Source: Mesostigma viride
Lineage: Eukaryota > Streptophyta > Mesostigmatophyceae > Mesostigmatales > Mesostigmataceae
Length of the DNA: 64,000 bases
Assembly (NCBI GenBank): GCA_009746045.1
Contig: RPFO01001042.1
Coordinates: forward strand, 79,979 to 143,978
Reading direction: 5' to 3'
Position 1 is the stretch's first letter. Each line of letters begins with the position of its first letter. The translations under genes and the position numbers were made by a program. This document shows, piece after piece, positions 42,769 to 53,798 of this stretch. The notes beneath the pieces are model-generated. The model did no database searches, was not told where the DNA came from, and saw nothing but the letters and a program-made list of their open reading frames with translations.

Positions 42769-45185
42769 GTATCTAATCTACTATGAGGCTTATGAGGAAG
42801 CACCATGAAACATTTGACCTTACTGGCTTCATCAGAACACGTCTAGATGCTTTTCCTTTGCAAACATAGTCGCAATTGACGCTTGGGGCTTGCATGGGAT
42901 TCAGGTCTGCATGGACGTGCTTTGACAACAAACGGGCATGTACGCACAAAAATGCCCAAGGACGGTACTTCATGATGGTCATCTTCATGAAATTGACCAC
43001 GCATGTAAGAGGACAAGAAATCAAGTATTCAGAGTTCATGCTATACTAAGAAACCAGCTTTTGCTCAGAATGCCGCTTTTGCGGTCTATGGGCCTTCCAA
43101 TGCAACCTGCCAAACAATTCTCATAAGTATCCTTGCTCAGCTACGCAGTTGCTCATTTTCCCGGCTCCATTCCTCTTCGATCACAGCCTGTCCATGACGG
43201 CCTTGTAGGTTTTGGATAGCTCCAGAATCTCGCTCTGTTTGTTCTCCGTTACTTATGTCACTCACATGTCGTCGCTACTAGAACCGCTTCTAGTGCGGTT
43301 GAATCTCGCTGCCACCCCTGCTGCCACACCTGCAGCGCTTGTTATTCGATGGTTGCATTCATTGCTTACGCATGGAAATCGGTTGCCCCATCGCTCGAGC
43401 TAGCGTGTATGTGCCCTCACTGCCCGCTAGCCCCAGCACTGACTTGACTGCGAACAACGGCTAGGGCTACGTCAAACGCGTTTTTTTGAATTTGCGCAAA
43501 AAAAAAGATTGCGACTAGGTCACATCCGTAGCCAGCGGCAGGCGGAATGTCTCGAGTGATTCCAGCCAAGCGATCTTCCGTATTGTCATGACATCTTACC
43601 TTTCCACTGGTTACTACTCGTCTCAAAGCCTTTTAGAACGGTCGGAGCCGCAAACTGCCGATAAATTTACAGGTACAGTAACTAGTATTCACCAATGAAA
43701 GCCACAGGCATTTAAAAAACCGCCGTCCTGCCAGACCCTAGAAAACGCTTGGTCCTGACTTTGCCGGACAACCATTGGAGCAGGTTATAAAGTGCGACAA
43801 CGATTTCTGATTGTTGGCTGACAGACTGACAGCCGACAATTATTAACGCAAAGTCACTAAAGCAAATACGCAGTGAGAACATTCTACAAAAGAGCTCTTA
43901 GTTCGGGCTTTATAGAAGTAGTACCTGCCTGTCAAAAGTTGGAACAAGGATACGGTGCCGTCATCCGTTTATTCCGAAGCCGGTACGGGCAAGGCTAGGG
44001 AACCGGCGTGGGAATAAACTGAACTGAACATAACTGAAATAAAGGCCGTTATGGTGCCGTGAAATAGCCGCATGACGACAGTGCCGTTCCAAACTTTCAA
44101 CTTCGCGCCCTACCTCTCTTAACCGTTACCTGGTAGACCGTTGGTCCAACGAGCGAAAAATTTAGAAAGGTTGCGATTAGGCAACGCGACCTTGCACCTA
44201 GCCGCACCCATGAACGCCTTCAGCAGCCATGTTAGGCAACACAACCCTGCACCTAGCCGCACCATTCCATAAACGGCTTCATCAGCCATGTTAGGCCGGA
44301 ATAGACACGGCATTTCCACTTTGGGATTCGCACTAGTCAAGTCACTTGCTCAGATAGTATATCACTAGCTCTGACCCGCCTTCAAGCGGTTTGGTAGTGC
44401 AGCGGCTGTGTGTGGTTCTACCAAACGACTTTCAGAAGTATGTGCCTACTCCATGGCCCCATCGGGGCAAGTAGCGGGGGCGCTTGCAGAATGTAAGTGA
44501 TGCTGCGCCTATACCGAACCCCGTCTTTGCCGCCATGAACGATGACTCCGGACGGAGCTGCGATGACGTAAAGATGGTTGAAGGTCGCGGGTTGCTGTTC
44601 TGTAGTTGCCCCAATGCTGTTCTGTAGTGCTCCGATTGATGTGAGCTGATAGCGGCCTCTTCAATACCTTGAGTTTTGCACGTGCTCACGTGGGGCCATG
44701 GAGTAGGCACATATTTCTCAAAGTCGTTTGGTAGAACCACACACAGCCGCTGCACTACCAAACCGCTCGGGTGGCAAGAGCCGCACTGCTGGCAAGTCCA
44801 TGGCAGCGGCTAGTGTCAGCGCATCGAGCCCTGATGACATAGCTAGTGTTTCGTCGTTCAGCAGCAACGGTGAGGCATGCATTCCCTCACAAAGGAGAAG
44901 TGAGAGGCAGCGTGCTGTAGTAAATTATGCGGACAACTCTGGCAGTGCTGCATACACTGATGAGGAGTGGCATTGATTATATTTCTGGCAATGATGCCTG
45001 TAATGTAACTTCTTGTGTGCTTGTCGCACTGCATTATCAAGGAGACAACCAGCGCAGGCCAGAAATCGGGAGAATCCGGACCATGCATTATATTTATTTA
45101 TTTCCAATGAACATGTGTGTCAACTGCATCATTTCTGCATCCACATATATTGCATAAGTGTCCTGTCTTCATGCACTTGAGAGTT
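42769..45185. other. CACTA right flank, no recognised gene; two small repeats
   Basis: 44386-44462 and 44692-44767 form a ~75-bp inverted repeat (agcggtttggtagtgcagcg and its complement, two or so mismatches), a MITE-like hairpin. 44180-44296 holds a tandem ~60-bp duplication (ttgcacctagccgcacc / ctgcacctagccgcacc). 45038-45080 is the reverse complement of 41881-41924 (ctcccgatttctggcctgcg). A plus ORF at 44728-44976 is basic/Ser-rich and acidic at its end, unassigned. Confidence 0.55.
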
Positions 45186-45548
45186 CTCAAGTGTCATGCT
45201 CAGTGTCCTGATTTTCCTGATTTTTTGTGCCATGCTAAGTGTCCTGATTTTCCTGATTTTTTCTGATTCAGCGGGTTTTCTCAGGATCTCAGGATTTCTC
45301 AGGATTTTTTTAGGATTCTCAGTGTTTCTCAGTGTGTGGCGAGAAAAATCTCAGGCACTTCTCAAGATTCTCAGGAGAAAGTCCTGATATAATATCAGGA
45401 ATCCTGAGAAAAATCTCAGGGTTTCTCAGGATTTCTCCTGATATCCTGAGAAAAAAATCAGGAAATCTCAGGAAGTCCTGAGAAAATCTCAGGAATCCTG
45501 AGAAAAAAATCAGGAAATCTCAGGATTCCTGAGAAAAATCTCAGAACC
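45186..45548. repeat. right subterminal CTGAGAAAAATCTCAGG array of the CACTA element
   Basis: Dense cctgattttcctgatttttt, tctcaggatttctcagg and cctgagaaaaatctcagg motifs up to the TIR. Same core (ATCTCAGGA/TCCTGAGAT) as at the left end. Confidence 0.85.
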
Positions 45549-45563
45549 CGACTTCCTAGTGTG

Positions 45564-46945
45564 ACTGTCAGTGAGCAAGTGTGCCACCACCCCAGCATTG
45601 CTGCCTGCTTGCATCTGCAACCAAACCAGCACATGATTCAAGTACCTGGCATGAAGCACTGCTGACACCACTGCCCTGCACTCAGCAGCATTGCTGCTGA
45701 CAGCCTTGCGTCTATGCAACCGGCTGTACCATGAAATGAGAGACAAGGGTGCATCATCATTCTGCACAAAATACAAGCCTGACTCCCTTGCCTGCAACTT
45801 GGTAATCTGCCTGGACTCCATGGAACTATCCATCATAGCTTGGATGTGAATGGTTTTGTGGAGATCCAAGGAGTGCAAGATAAGGGGAGGGCCTTCCTGG
45901 AGAGTTTTGGTGATGGCTTTGTGACCGACTTGCATCAAGACCTCATCATCCACTCTGCTAACCACAGCCAGGTGAGGTGCACAAGTTGAGCACAACCACC
46001 CCAGCTTGCCTCTAATGGTGGGACAGGCTCCAGGTTTGATTTTTGTTTGTAAAACCTCCAAGCAACTGTGCATGTAATCATTGGGAGAGTAAAGTGCACA
46101 CACCCACTGGTTTTGATGCTGCTGGAGTTGTAACATTGTGCCACAAAATTTTATGGCAGTGGTGCCCAGCTCTACTTGCTTGCCAATCTCAAAATGCTGT
46201 GACACTTGTTGTATAAAATCATCAACAGCCCGCCTTGGCCCAGCAATCAGCTGATCATCCCCATGCCACACAAAGGTGAGTATGCCATGAGGGTGTGGGA
46301 CCACAAAGAAGCAAGGGTCTATATCATCATATCTAGCCCCTAGCTTTTCAAACACAGCCTGAGCTGACATCCTGAAAATTCGAGGAGCTGATTGCAGCCC
46401 TTCAACACCTATGTTGGCTTTCAGGTACTGCTGAGGGATGTGTTTTGCCCAAACTCTGGGAGTGGAGACTACATACACCTGACCATGCCACACTTGTTGT
46501 GCTATCTCAGGTGAGCCTTTCAGGAAAGCCCTTTTAATGTCTGTAGCCTTACATACATAGTCATCCCCGTCATTGAGATGACCCACAAAGACAGACAGCA
46601 AGATTTTAAGAGAGGTCTGCTGAATGCCTGGTGTGTACAACTCTGCCTCTGTCAGATCAGTGGTGCCCTTGAACTCTGTCACACAAGGTCTAGCATGGAA
46701 AATGACTGACCCATCTGCTGCTGGCTTATGTTTACACACAAACTTTAGGCGCAAGTGCTTGCACCCTGCAGGCTTTTTATCAATAGGCGTGACAGGTGGA
46801 GTGTGAGAGGGGCTAAGAGGATCTGGCACTACCCATTCTTCCCTGGCCTTGTTGAAGGCCTCCACCCATTTTAGGAAACCTATGTGTGTGCGACAATCTT
46901 GCTCTATCTGTTCATAAGAAAGAGGAGACATTTTAGCCACATCAT
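45564..46945 (-). pseudogene. copia reverse transcriptase and RNase H N-terminal part
   Basis: Copia-class RT. Visible: VVPDPLSPSH lead-in, KFVCKHKP, the TDIKRAFLKG palm motif, QSAPRIFRM, catalytic FVWHGDDQLIAG (GDD where YVDD is usual in plant copia), CPTIRGKLGWL. RNase H follows (MMDSSMESRQ, LISWYSRLHRR, SSNAAECRA, LLTDS) and is cut at 45561/45564 by the CACTA element. The N-terminal frame change from the protease ORF lies near 46945. A sibling with the same HGDD and WYSRLQ motifs is at 53799-56681. Confidence 0.88.
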
Positions 46946-49039
46946 ATGCTTGCCCAATCCAAATGAGGTGGGATGAAGTTTTTGGTTATGAACCAACTCT
47001 GCCACACAAGGTTCTTGCCCTGGGGCATACTTGGGGGTAGCAAATTTTACAGAAGCAATGTTCGTGTGAAGAAGTTTTTGAAGAGAAATTTTGAAATGAT
47101 TCAGATCAACACCACCCAGGTCCTGGATGGATAGTCTATCACTGGAGATAATGACACCAGGGTAAGAGAGAAAAGGATCCCCCAACAAAGCATTCCCTTT
47201 ATAACCTTCCAATACCTGAAAAGGAGTGGGGATACCAAGTATAGTCAACATGACCTGACCTTGTACCTTGAGGGATGACTACCCTGAGAAATCAGCCACA
47301 TGGTGCCAGGGTGAAGGTTCCAAAGGCATATGGGGCACAGCCAGGGCACTGATAATGCTGACCTGGGCTTGTGTGTCCACTGCAACCATAAATGGGCTAT
47401 TGTCATTCTGCCCAACCTTCCCCACCTTAGCTGATCCTGCAGCAGTTTGAGCTTTAGCTCTATGAGCTGATTGTAAAATGCGAACAGCTTCTGCTAGGCT
47501 GCGGTTGGAAGATGCAGCTAGTGGCTGAGCTGTGTTCACAATTGAAGAGGTGAGAGGTTGCTGATCACCTGTTTTGCCATTGTAACCCTCTGCTGCAGGG
47601 GGCCAAGCCTGCAGTGACTGCCTACAATCATCAAGGGTGACCTGGGTGTCACAGTGGGTGTGGCTCTCACACTCACCAGTGGGTGTTCCAAACAACCACT
47701 CACTGGGCAACGCTGGGATGCCAGGCAACTGTACAGGGCTGTCGGCCAACAGCTCTTCCTCCTCTGCCACGTCTGACACAGTTGGAAAATACAATTTCAT
47801 CCTGTGAGGTGAACACCTGTGAATCTTTCCCGTGTCATTGTGTTTAACCAGCACTGTCCTGCCAGTGGTGTTAAACTTTAGGATGGTGGCTGGCCCATGC
47901 CAGGTACCCACCTTGCCTAGTCCCGACTCCTTGTAGAAGAGGACCTGGTCCCCTTCTCTGAAGGTGGGACGTGGATGTTTTGCATCCTTGACAGCTAACC
48001 TGCTAGCTGTATGTGCTCGCTGTGCGTTGTATAGGGCTAGTACCTCAGGTGGATAAATGCCTGCATGCAATCCATCTGGTGTAATGATCACCCCTTGTGG
48101 GGTTTTCATGAGTGGCCTCCTGTTGAGGACTTGGCACAGCCTGGTGGACCACAGAGCTCTGTCAGCATATGACCCACTGTCAGCCAGCAGATTACCATCT
48201 TCCTTGGCTACAAGGGTTTTAATGGACCTGATGGCCCTTTCAATAATGCCTTGCCTCTCATGATCTTCTAGCCCAGCCAGATCAATAGCCTCACACCCTG
48301 GTTCATTGGCAAGACACGTGAACTGTTGATCCAGTAACAATGCCTCCACAGGGTAGTACCTGGCCTGAGCAATCAAGAGAGCCCTGAGCAACTGTGTCTT
48401 GTCCATTCCAGGTAATGGTTCAATGGTTGTGTACCGTGACCATGCGTCTTTAAGTGCCAAGTAAGATTGTCCTTTTATATGAAAGACATCTCCTACCACC
48501 CTGCCCTTGCACTTAGGTGGGGTAGCTACATGCCACTTAGGGGGTTTGGGTGCATTGAACTGACAATGCTGGCAGTGGGATCTGACCACCTGGCAAGCAC
48601 GTCTGAGTGCTGCCCCCCCTATTGCTGCTGCCACCACCTCTGCACTCACTTCATGCCCATAAAGGAAGTGCAACTGCAAAGCAAGCTCCTGAATACTGAT
48701 ATGAGCATCCTCTGAGGGGGACACTCTGCACACCTTGGGAACCATAGATGTGAAGGTTGGTTTAGAGACATAATCTTCTGAAACCAGCTGTAGCACCTTT
48801 CCAGAACTGCTCACTGCTCTGACAGTGGGGCATGCAGATGAAAGAGGTGAAGCAGGCACACTCAAGCCAGCATGAGAGGGAGACTCACACTTCTTGCCGT
48901 AAGGAGGCCGCTTGCAGTCCTTGGGGTCGCCGTGGGGCGGCCCGTGGCACTTGTGGCACAGGACGTCCAAGTGCGCCAGCGTGTCGGCCACGTTCTTGTG
49001 GCAGGTCGAAGATGGTACCTCATGCCACAGCGGGTGCAC
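46904..49039 (-). pseudogene. copia zinc finger - integrase - protease (protease after integrase)
   Basis: An ORF with one in-frame TAG (47279-47281). Order: Cys/His zinc finger (residues ~13-42, CHKCHGPPHGDPKDC); integrase HHCC (FLYGH 125-129, HCQHC 155-159); core D184 (GDVFH), D237 (LLLDQQF), E267 (IIERAI); C-terminal domain with GTWHGPATILKF and HRCSPHRMKLYF; a ~130-residue linker; then retropepsin-like MVAVDTQAQVSII (D555) and, after the TAG, LEGYKGNALLGDPFL. The sibling element has the same PR layout (MEVDTNSQVSVI ... AILGQNFL) with Lys at the TAG position. The ~75 residues between zinc finger and integrase contain no protease. The order IN-PR-RT differs from the canonical copia order PR-IN-RT. 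DTQ in place of DTG is also unusual. Confidence 0.8.
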
Positions 49040-49071
49040 CGCTGAGAAGCCTTGTCCTCCTTGTCCTGCTT

Positions 49072-49550
<479 letters not shown>

Positions 49551-50576
49551 CTGGAGCTGCCCCCCTTGGAGGGAGACTGCCCCTTACCCTTGCCCTTGCC
49601 CCAGCCCCTGCCCTTGCCCTTGCCCTTGCCCTTGCCCTTGCCCTTGCCCTTAAACATCTGTCCCAGCAGGGACTTCACCTCTGCCATGGTGACAGGCCTC
49701 TTGCTCCTGTCTTCCCTCTCCCTGTCCTCCTCCTCCCTATCCTCCCCCCTGACCCTCTTTACAGAGATGCCCATGGCCCCCTGGCTGAGGGGGGCCAGGG
49801 CCAGCTTGATATAATCCAATGCCTCCTTCATGTCCTCCCAGTATTTTGCCATTCCTGTTGCAAGCATAGCGTAGGTGTTTTTGTCAAGTTTGAGTTTCTC
49901 CAGGAATGCATGCAGCAAGAACTTGTGATCTAGCTGCTGGACATCAGGGCGTGCTTTGATGGCTAGCTCATATTTCTTGGTCTCAGCCGCATAGTCTACG
50001 GAGGTGACCCTGTATTCCTCTACCCACCTGAATGCCCCATACATGTCCACAGATGAGGGGGTGGAGAGGAGGTCAGTTAGCTCCTTCATGAAGGCCTCCC
50101 AAACTGCCCTAGCCTGCGTGTCCTGCCACCTGGGATACCTACGCTGGAAGACAAGGATGAGATTCTGAATCTGAGAGGAGGACTGATGGTAAAAATCCCC
50201 CTGCATGAGAGATCCAAACAAATTCTTGACATTCAGTTCCTCCCTAGCCAGCTGGAGAGAGAGAAGTGCATGATTCCCCTGCTCCCTAGTATGCCCCTCA
50301 GGCAGCCCCCTGACATTAATCCTATCCACAGGACGGTTTTCATTGTATGTGGGCCACCTGGAGGGGGATGCAGGGGGTGAGGGAGAAGATGGTGTTGCTG
50401 CTGCAGCATTCACAGGAGAGACATGCTGAGAGGGAGGTGCTACCTGAGTGAGCTGAGCAGGAGGGGCAAGCATGGGCTGTGTAGGATGGGTAGGCAACAT
50501 AGGGGTGGGCTGGGTGGGGGTGTGAGTATGTGTGACTTCCCGCCTCCTGCTGCGGGCCTCCTCCCAGTCATGGAAC

Positions 50577-52207
50577 TTAGGTGGGAGAGAGAGACACTTC
50601 ATCGTCAGTAGGGTTAGTAAAGTCATGATGCAGCCAGGTAGGCAACCACCTACCCGCCCCTTTCAGGATGGCATTGTGCAGGAGCTCCAGGAGTCGCACC
50701 AGGCGAACCCTGTTACCCTGCACCCTCCTCCCTGAGAGGAGGGCCTGCAGGGCAGGCAGCAAGTCGTCACACACCCTACGTGTGTCCGCGTGGAGGGTGG
50801 GCAAGCCCAGTATGTGCGTGATAATCGCACACACCAGGCTGCCCGCCTCCGCGACGTGCAGCTGCTGGCTCCTGTCGGCCAGCCCACGGAAGGAGGCTGT
50901 GGCAGCCTGAATGGCCCGCCACACAGACTCATCACCCAGGGTGATGAAGTCCCGACCTTCCAGATCGCCGTCCAGCCGTGCCGGCTGCTGCCCTGCCAGG
51001 GTGGGACCCTGAGGCCCCTCCGGCCCAGCCAGGGCCTTGTCCTTGGTGCGGCTGGAGGGGGCCTGCCCCCCAGAGCCGCTGGAGGTGCCAGTGACACCCT
51101 CCATGGGAGTTGCCTCCCCCGCCTGCGCCGGAGGCGCCGGCGTCACTGCCGGGGTCCCTGCGACCCCGGGAGCTGGCGTCGCCGCCGGGGTCCCTGCAAC
51201 CCCGGTGGCCTCCTCAGCCACCTGGCCCCCCACGCTGGGCGGGGGAGCCCGCTGCTGAGGCTGGACCCTCTGCCCTGCCAGAGGGTCCTGGGTGGTTACA
51301 CCACCCATGGGCGTGGTAGGGGCGACTGCCGCCCCGCGCTCGGTCGCAGGCGGCATCGCAGCCGCCTCGCGCCTGTCAGCTTCCCAGCCAACTGGCGTGA
51401 CTTGTGGCCACGACGGCAACGGAGTCAGCGCGATCTCCTGCTTGGCCACCACGCGCAGCGCATCTCTCTGACGCTGCCTGGACGCCCACTGATCCACAGT
51501 GCCTGGATTGTGCTTCGGCCTGTTGGCAAAGCACCACATCCAAACCGCCACCTGGATCAAGTTGAACTGCATCCGCAGCCGACGCTCGAGCATCGTGTGC
51601 GTCCGATGAACATCGATCGCGTGCGTCGGCTCATCGGCGGTCAGCTGAAAACGCTGACGAATGATCCAGCCGTTCACAGAGATGAACGCTGGAATGTCAT
51701 CTTCCCCGATGGGAAGTAAATACGGTAGGCGCCCGAACTCGACAGGCGGCGGAACATGCGCCCCATATCGATCAATGTCCAGGATGGCCATCTGTCGGCC
51801 CACCGAAAGATTACCAGACGTCGCCGGCGTCTGGGAAGAAATCTCTATCGAAGGCCGCGGCCTCACAGGCTGCACCTCCCCGTCCTCTTCCGAGGAATCG
51901 CTTCGTTCACGACCCCCATCACCTGCGATGGGGGTATCACGTGCCCGGGGGTCCTGCCCCCCGGGTGCCATGGCGGACGAGCCGCCAGTGGCAAACGGGC
52001 GTCCGCTCGCCATCCCCCGGGCGCCGGTCCCCACCTGCGGGGTCCGACGCCTGGGGTGATCGGCGACCACCGTGCGGAAGGTGACGCTAGGCGTCACCCT
52101 CGGTGCATCCTTGGCGGAGGGCGAGCCCTCCGGCGAGAGTCGGGGGATGTGCGCCTGGCAGGCGCCTTCCCCGCCTTCTTGTTGTCCTTGACGTTGTTGG
52201 AAGCCAT
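50577..52207 (-). CDS. extra ORF upstream of copia gag
   Basis: Long unassigned ORF directly after the PBS. ATG 52207 begins a short basic peptide (MASNNVKDNKKAGKAP), but the main open frame is shifted from it. The next in-frame Met is at 52013, so either a small indel or a non-AUG start is implied. Contents: acidic/proline-rich N-terminus, a central conserved-looking block (AILDIDRYGAHVPPPVEFG, FISVNGWIIRQRFQ, NLIQVAVWMWCFANRP), an Ala/Pro/Thr-rich repeat (GVAGTPA), and a C-terminal helical block (SVWRAIQAATASFRGLADRS, RRVCDDLLPALQALLSG). No family is recognised. Canonical copia elements have no separate ORF before gag, so it may be an accessory gene or an N-terminal gag extension. Confidence 0.55.
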
Positions 52208-52237
52208 GTTTTTTTGTTTTTCGGAAAAAAGAAAAAA

Positions 52238-52250
52238 GCTTTTCAGTCCA
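52238..52250 (-). promoter_or_regulatory. primer-binding site of the copia-class element
   Basis: On the minus strand TGGACTGAAAAGC directly follows the LTR end ...AACT. The opening TGG matches the CCA end of a tRNA primer. The tRNA identity was not determined. Confidence 0.65.
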
Positions 52251-52709
52251 AGTTGGAACGCGTCTAGAGACGAAGGACAACTGCCGAAAGCTGAAATGGA
52301 ATGATGGTTGTATTAGCAATAATACAATGAGAGTAGTGTAAGCTTGAGGGCTCAGAATGGAACGTCTGGGCAAACTCGGGGTGTTGCGGCACTCCCCAGT
52401 GCTACGCCTATATGCCTATGGCAGTGCTCACTGCAGCACCTGCCAGTGGACAACTGGACACTGCAATGCCATGCGACCACGTCACTAGCAACCAGCTTAG
52501 ACTCGGCCCGTCAGGCCCGGCTACACCGGACCTGGCGGGTCGATCTAGCACCTAGGAACAGTCTGGCACTAACTGCACGTCAGTCCACATGACGCCTCAG
52601 TACCGTACGCCCTGCCGTACAGTACTGAGGTGTCCCGCTCAGCCGCGGTAGGCAATACGCGGCGCGCAGGCCGGAAATCCGTGTGTCAGCCTAAGCATCT
52701 CATCTAACT
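52251..52709 (-). repeat. 5' LTR of the nested copia-class element
   Basis: 459 bp, partner of 24296-24754 (differences seen at the c/t next to the end, aattatgg/aatgatgg, gcctgtgg/gcctatgg, agctaag/agcttag). Followed by TSD GGCAT. Confidence 0.9.
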
Positions 52710-52922
52710 GGCATAGCATGGCTAAATTCTTATTGCATTGAATATCCATGGTGGTCCCATTATAGGCAGGGCTTGGCTAAATTCTGAAGGCATCATCCAT
52801 GGGGGCCATTATGGGCGCACATGCGCGTGGGCCACATGCTAGGCTAAGCCTGACTAATCTACTCTACTCAGGTATATATTCCCTAGTCTGAGGTGGCAGG
52901 AGGGGCCTGCCAGGGCTTGTGG
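52710..52922. other. sequence outside the copia element, no gene
   Basis: Pre-insertion flank. It contains a loose duplication (gctaaattcttattgcattg / gctaaattctgaaggcatca). Confidence 0.4.
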
Positions 52923-53438
52923 TCAACGTGGTATGACCGCCCCCCTCCAGTATACCGGCTTCCCCCTTGCGCTCTGCCGGAGCTGAAGGTATAGGTCGGC
53001 CATAATAGCTCGCGTCGCCGCTGTTGCTGGGCCAGGGTCAAGTCGTTGTCCAGCGTGAAGCGAGTCTCCGAGAGCTTCTTGCGGCACGGAACGCCAGCTT
53101 GTCCGCCATGTACTTAAAGGTGAGGAGCACGGGTGCCGGGCCAGCCTTCCCCCGCGCGCAGGGGAGGCGGACAGCCGACATGTGCAGCTCACCAGTGAGT
53201 AGCATGGGGGCAAGAATGGCGCGCTTAAATGCCGTGAGAAGGCTCGCCTCAAGAAGGCTCGTGGAGGTCTCACCTGTCGGCTGGTCGAAGTGCTTGACGA
53301 TGACATTGTGGCTGCGCTTGGCGATGTCGGCTTCCTCGCGAAGGTCGAGGGCTTGTTGCTTGAGTTGTGCCGTGATGGTGGAGGTGGTGGAGGTGGTGGA
53401 GGTGGTGTGATGAAAACAACATGAGAATGACATGACAT
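52923..53438 (-). pseudogene. possible LINE ORF1-type fragment
   Basis: Frame 53433-53038 reads QLKQQALDLREEADIAKRSH, then a region like the L1 ORF1 RNA-binding pattern (APVLLTFKYMADKLAFRAAR). After a frame change near 53040, TLAQQQRRRELL and a SGRAQGGSRYTGG end follow, as in ORF1 C-termini ('lt..Q...R..l...l..lR..G....wrg'). The (GGT)n-type run at 53385-53410 is at the 5' end. No endonuclease or RT follows. This is a low-confidence family guess from motif layout. Confidence 0.3.
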
Positions 53439-53798
53439 GATTATGTTTTATTCAAGCATTATATAACCCAGAATGTGGCTCCCTGGCAACCATGTGCCAC
53501 ATGGTCACACAACCAGGTTCTTTATTAGCAACAGGTTGGAAACAAGCACTAGTAGAAAACATATGTACAGCAACCTGTAAGAACCAGCATTCGGGTTGCC
53601 CTTGCATGGCCTAACTGTTTGAGGCCAAAGGCGTCGACTTGAGTCCTGGCGACTCTTCTGAACCCCATGGGGAGGGCCAGGCATGATTCTCAGCTGGTAG
53701 GAGTGACATTCCACACCAACTCCTGTCCAGGAGGGTGTACCTAACCCTGAAGGACCGGCTGTCAACCAGTAAGCACCAGTCACCACTTGGTACTTTGG
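53439..53798. other. 3' flank/possible 3' LTR of the second copia element
   Basis: Follows the RNase H stop at 53799. An LTR is expected here, but its partner is outside the window, so no boundary can be set. Confidence 0.35.

Larger units (their letters stand above)
26061..45561. mobile_element. CACTA-ended DNA transposon, 19.5 kb with nested cargo
   Basis: Perfect 14-bp inverted ends CACTAGGAAGTCGG / CCGACTTCCTAGTG. The adjacent 2 bp TG (26059-26060, 45562-45563) fit a TSD that restores the copia RNase H frame. Both ends carry dense subterminal motifs of the AATCTCAGG/CCTGAGATT type, as in Spm/CACTA elements, where such motifs bind the element's own protein. Apart from the pogo-like insertion (27854-42766) it has about 4.6 kb of its own sequence and no transposase, so it is non-autonomous. 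Its TIR shares CACTAGGAA(G/C)TCG with the element starting at 56682, a candidate helper. Confidence 0.85.

Noticed and set aside
26051-45569. 6-bp TSD TGACTG for the CACTA element
   Set aside because: TGACTG does abut both ends, but taking it as the TSD would shift the RNase H frame; a 2-bp TG duplication keeps frame and the sibling's length.
50790-52304. Plus-strand ORFs of 309 and 182 residues
   Set aside because: Antisense to the ORF upstream of copia gag; low-complexity Arg/Pro/His composition.
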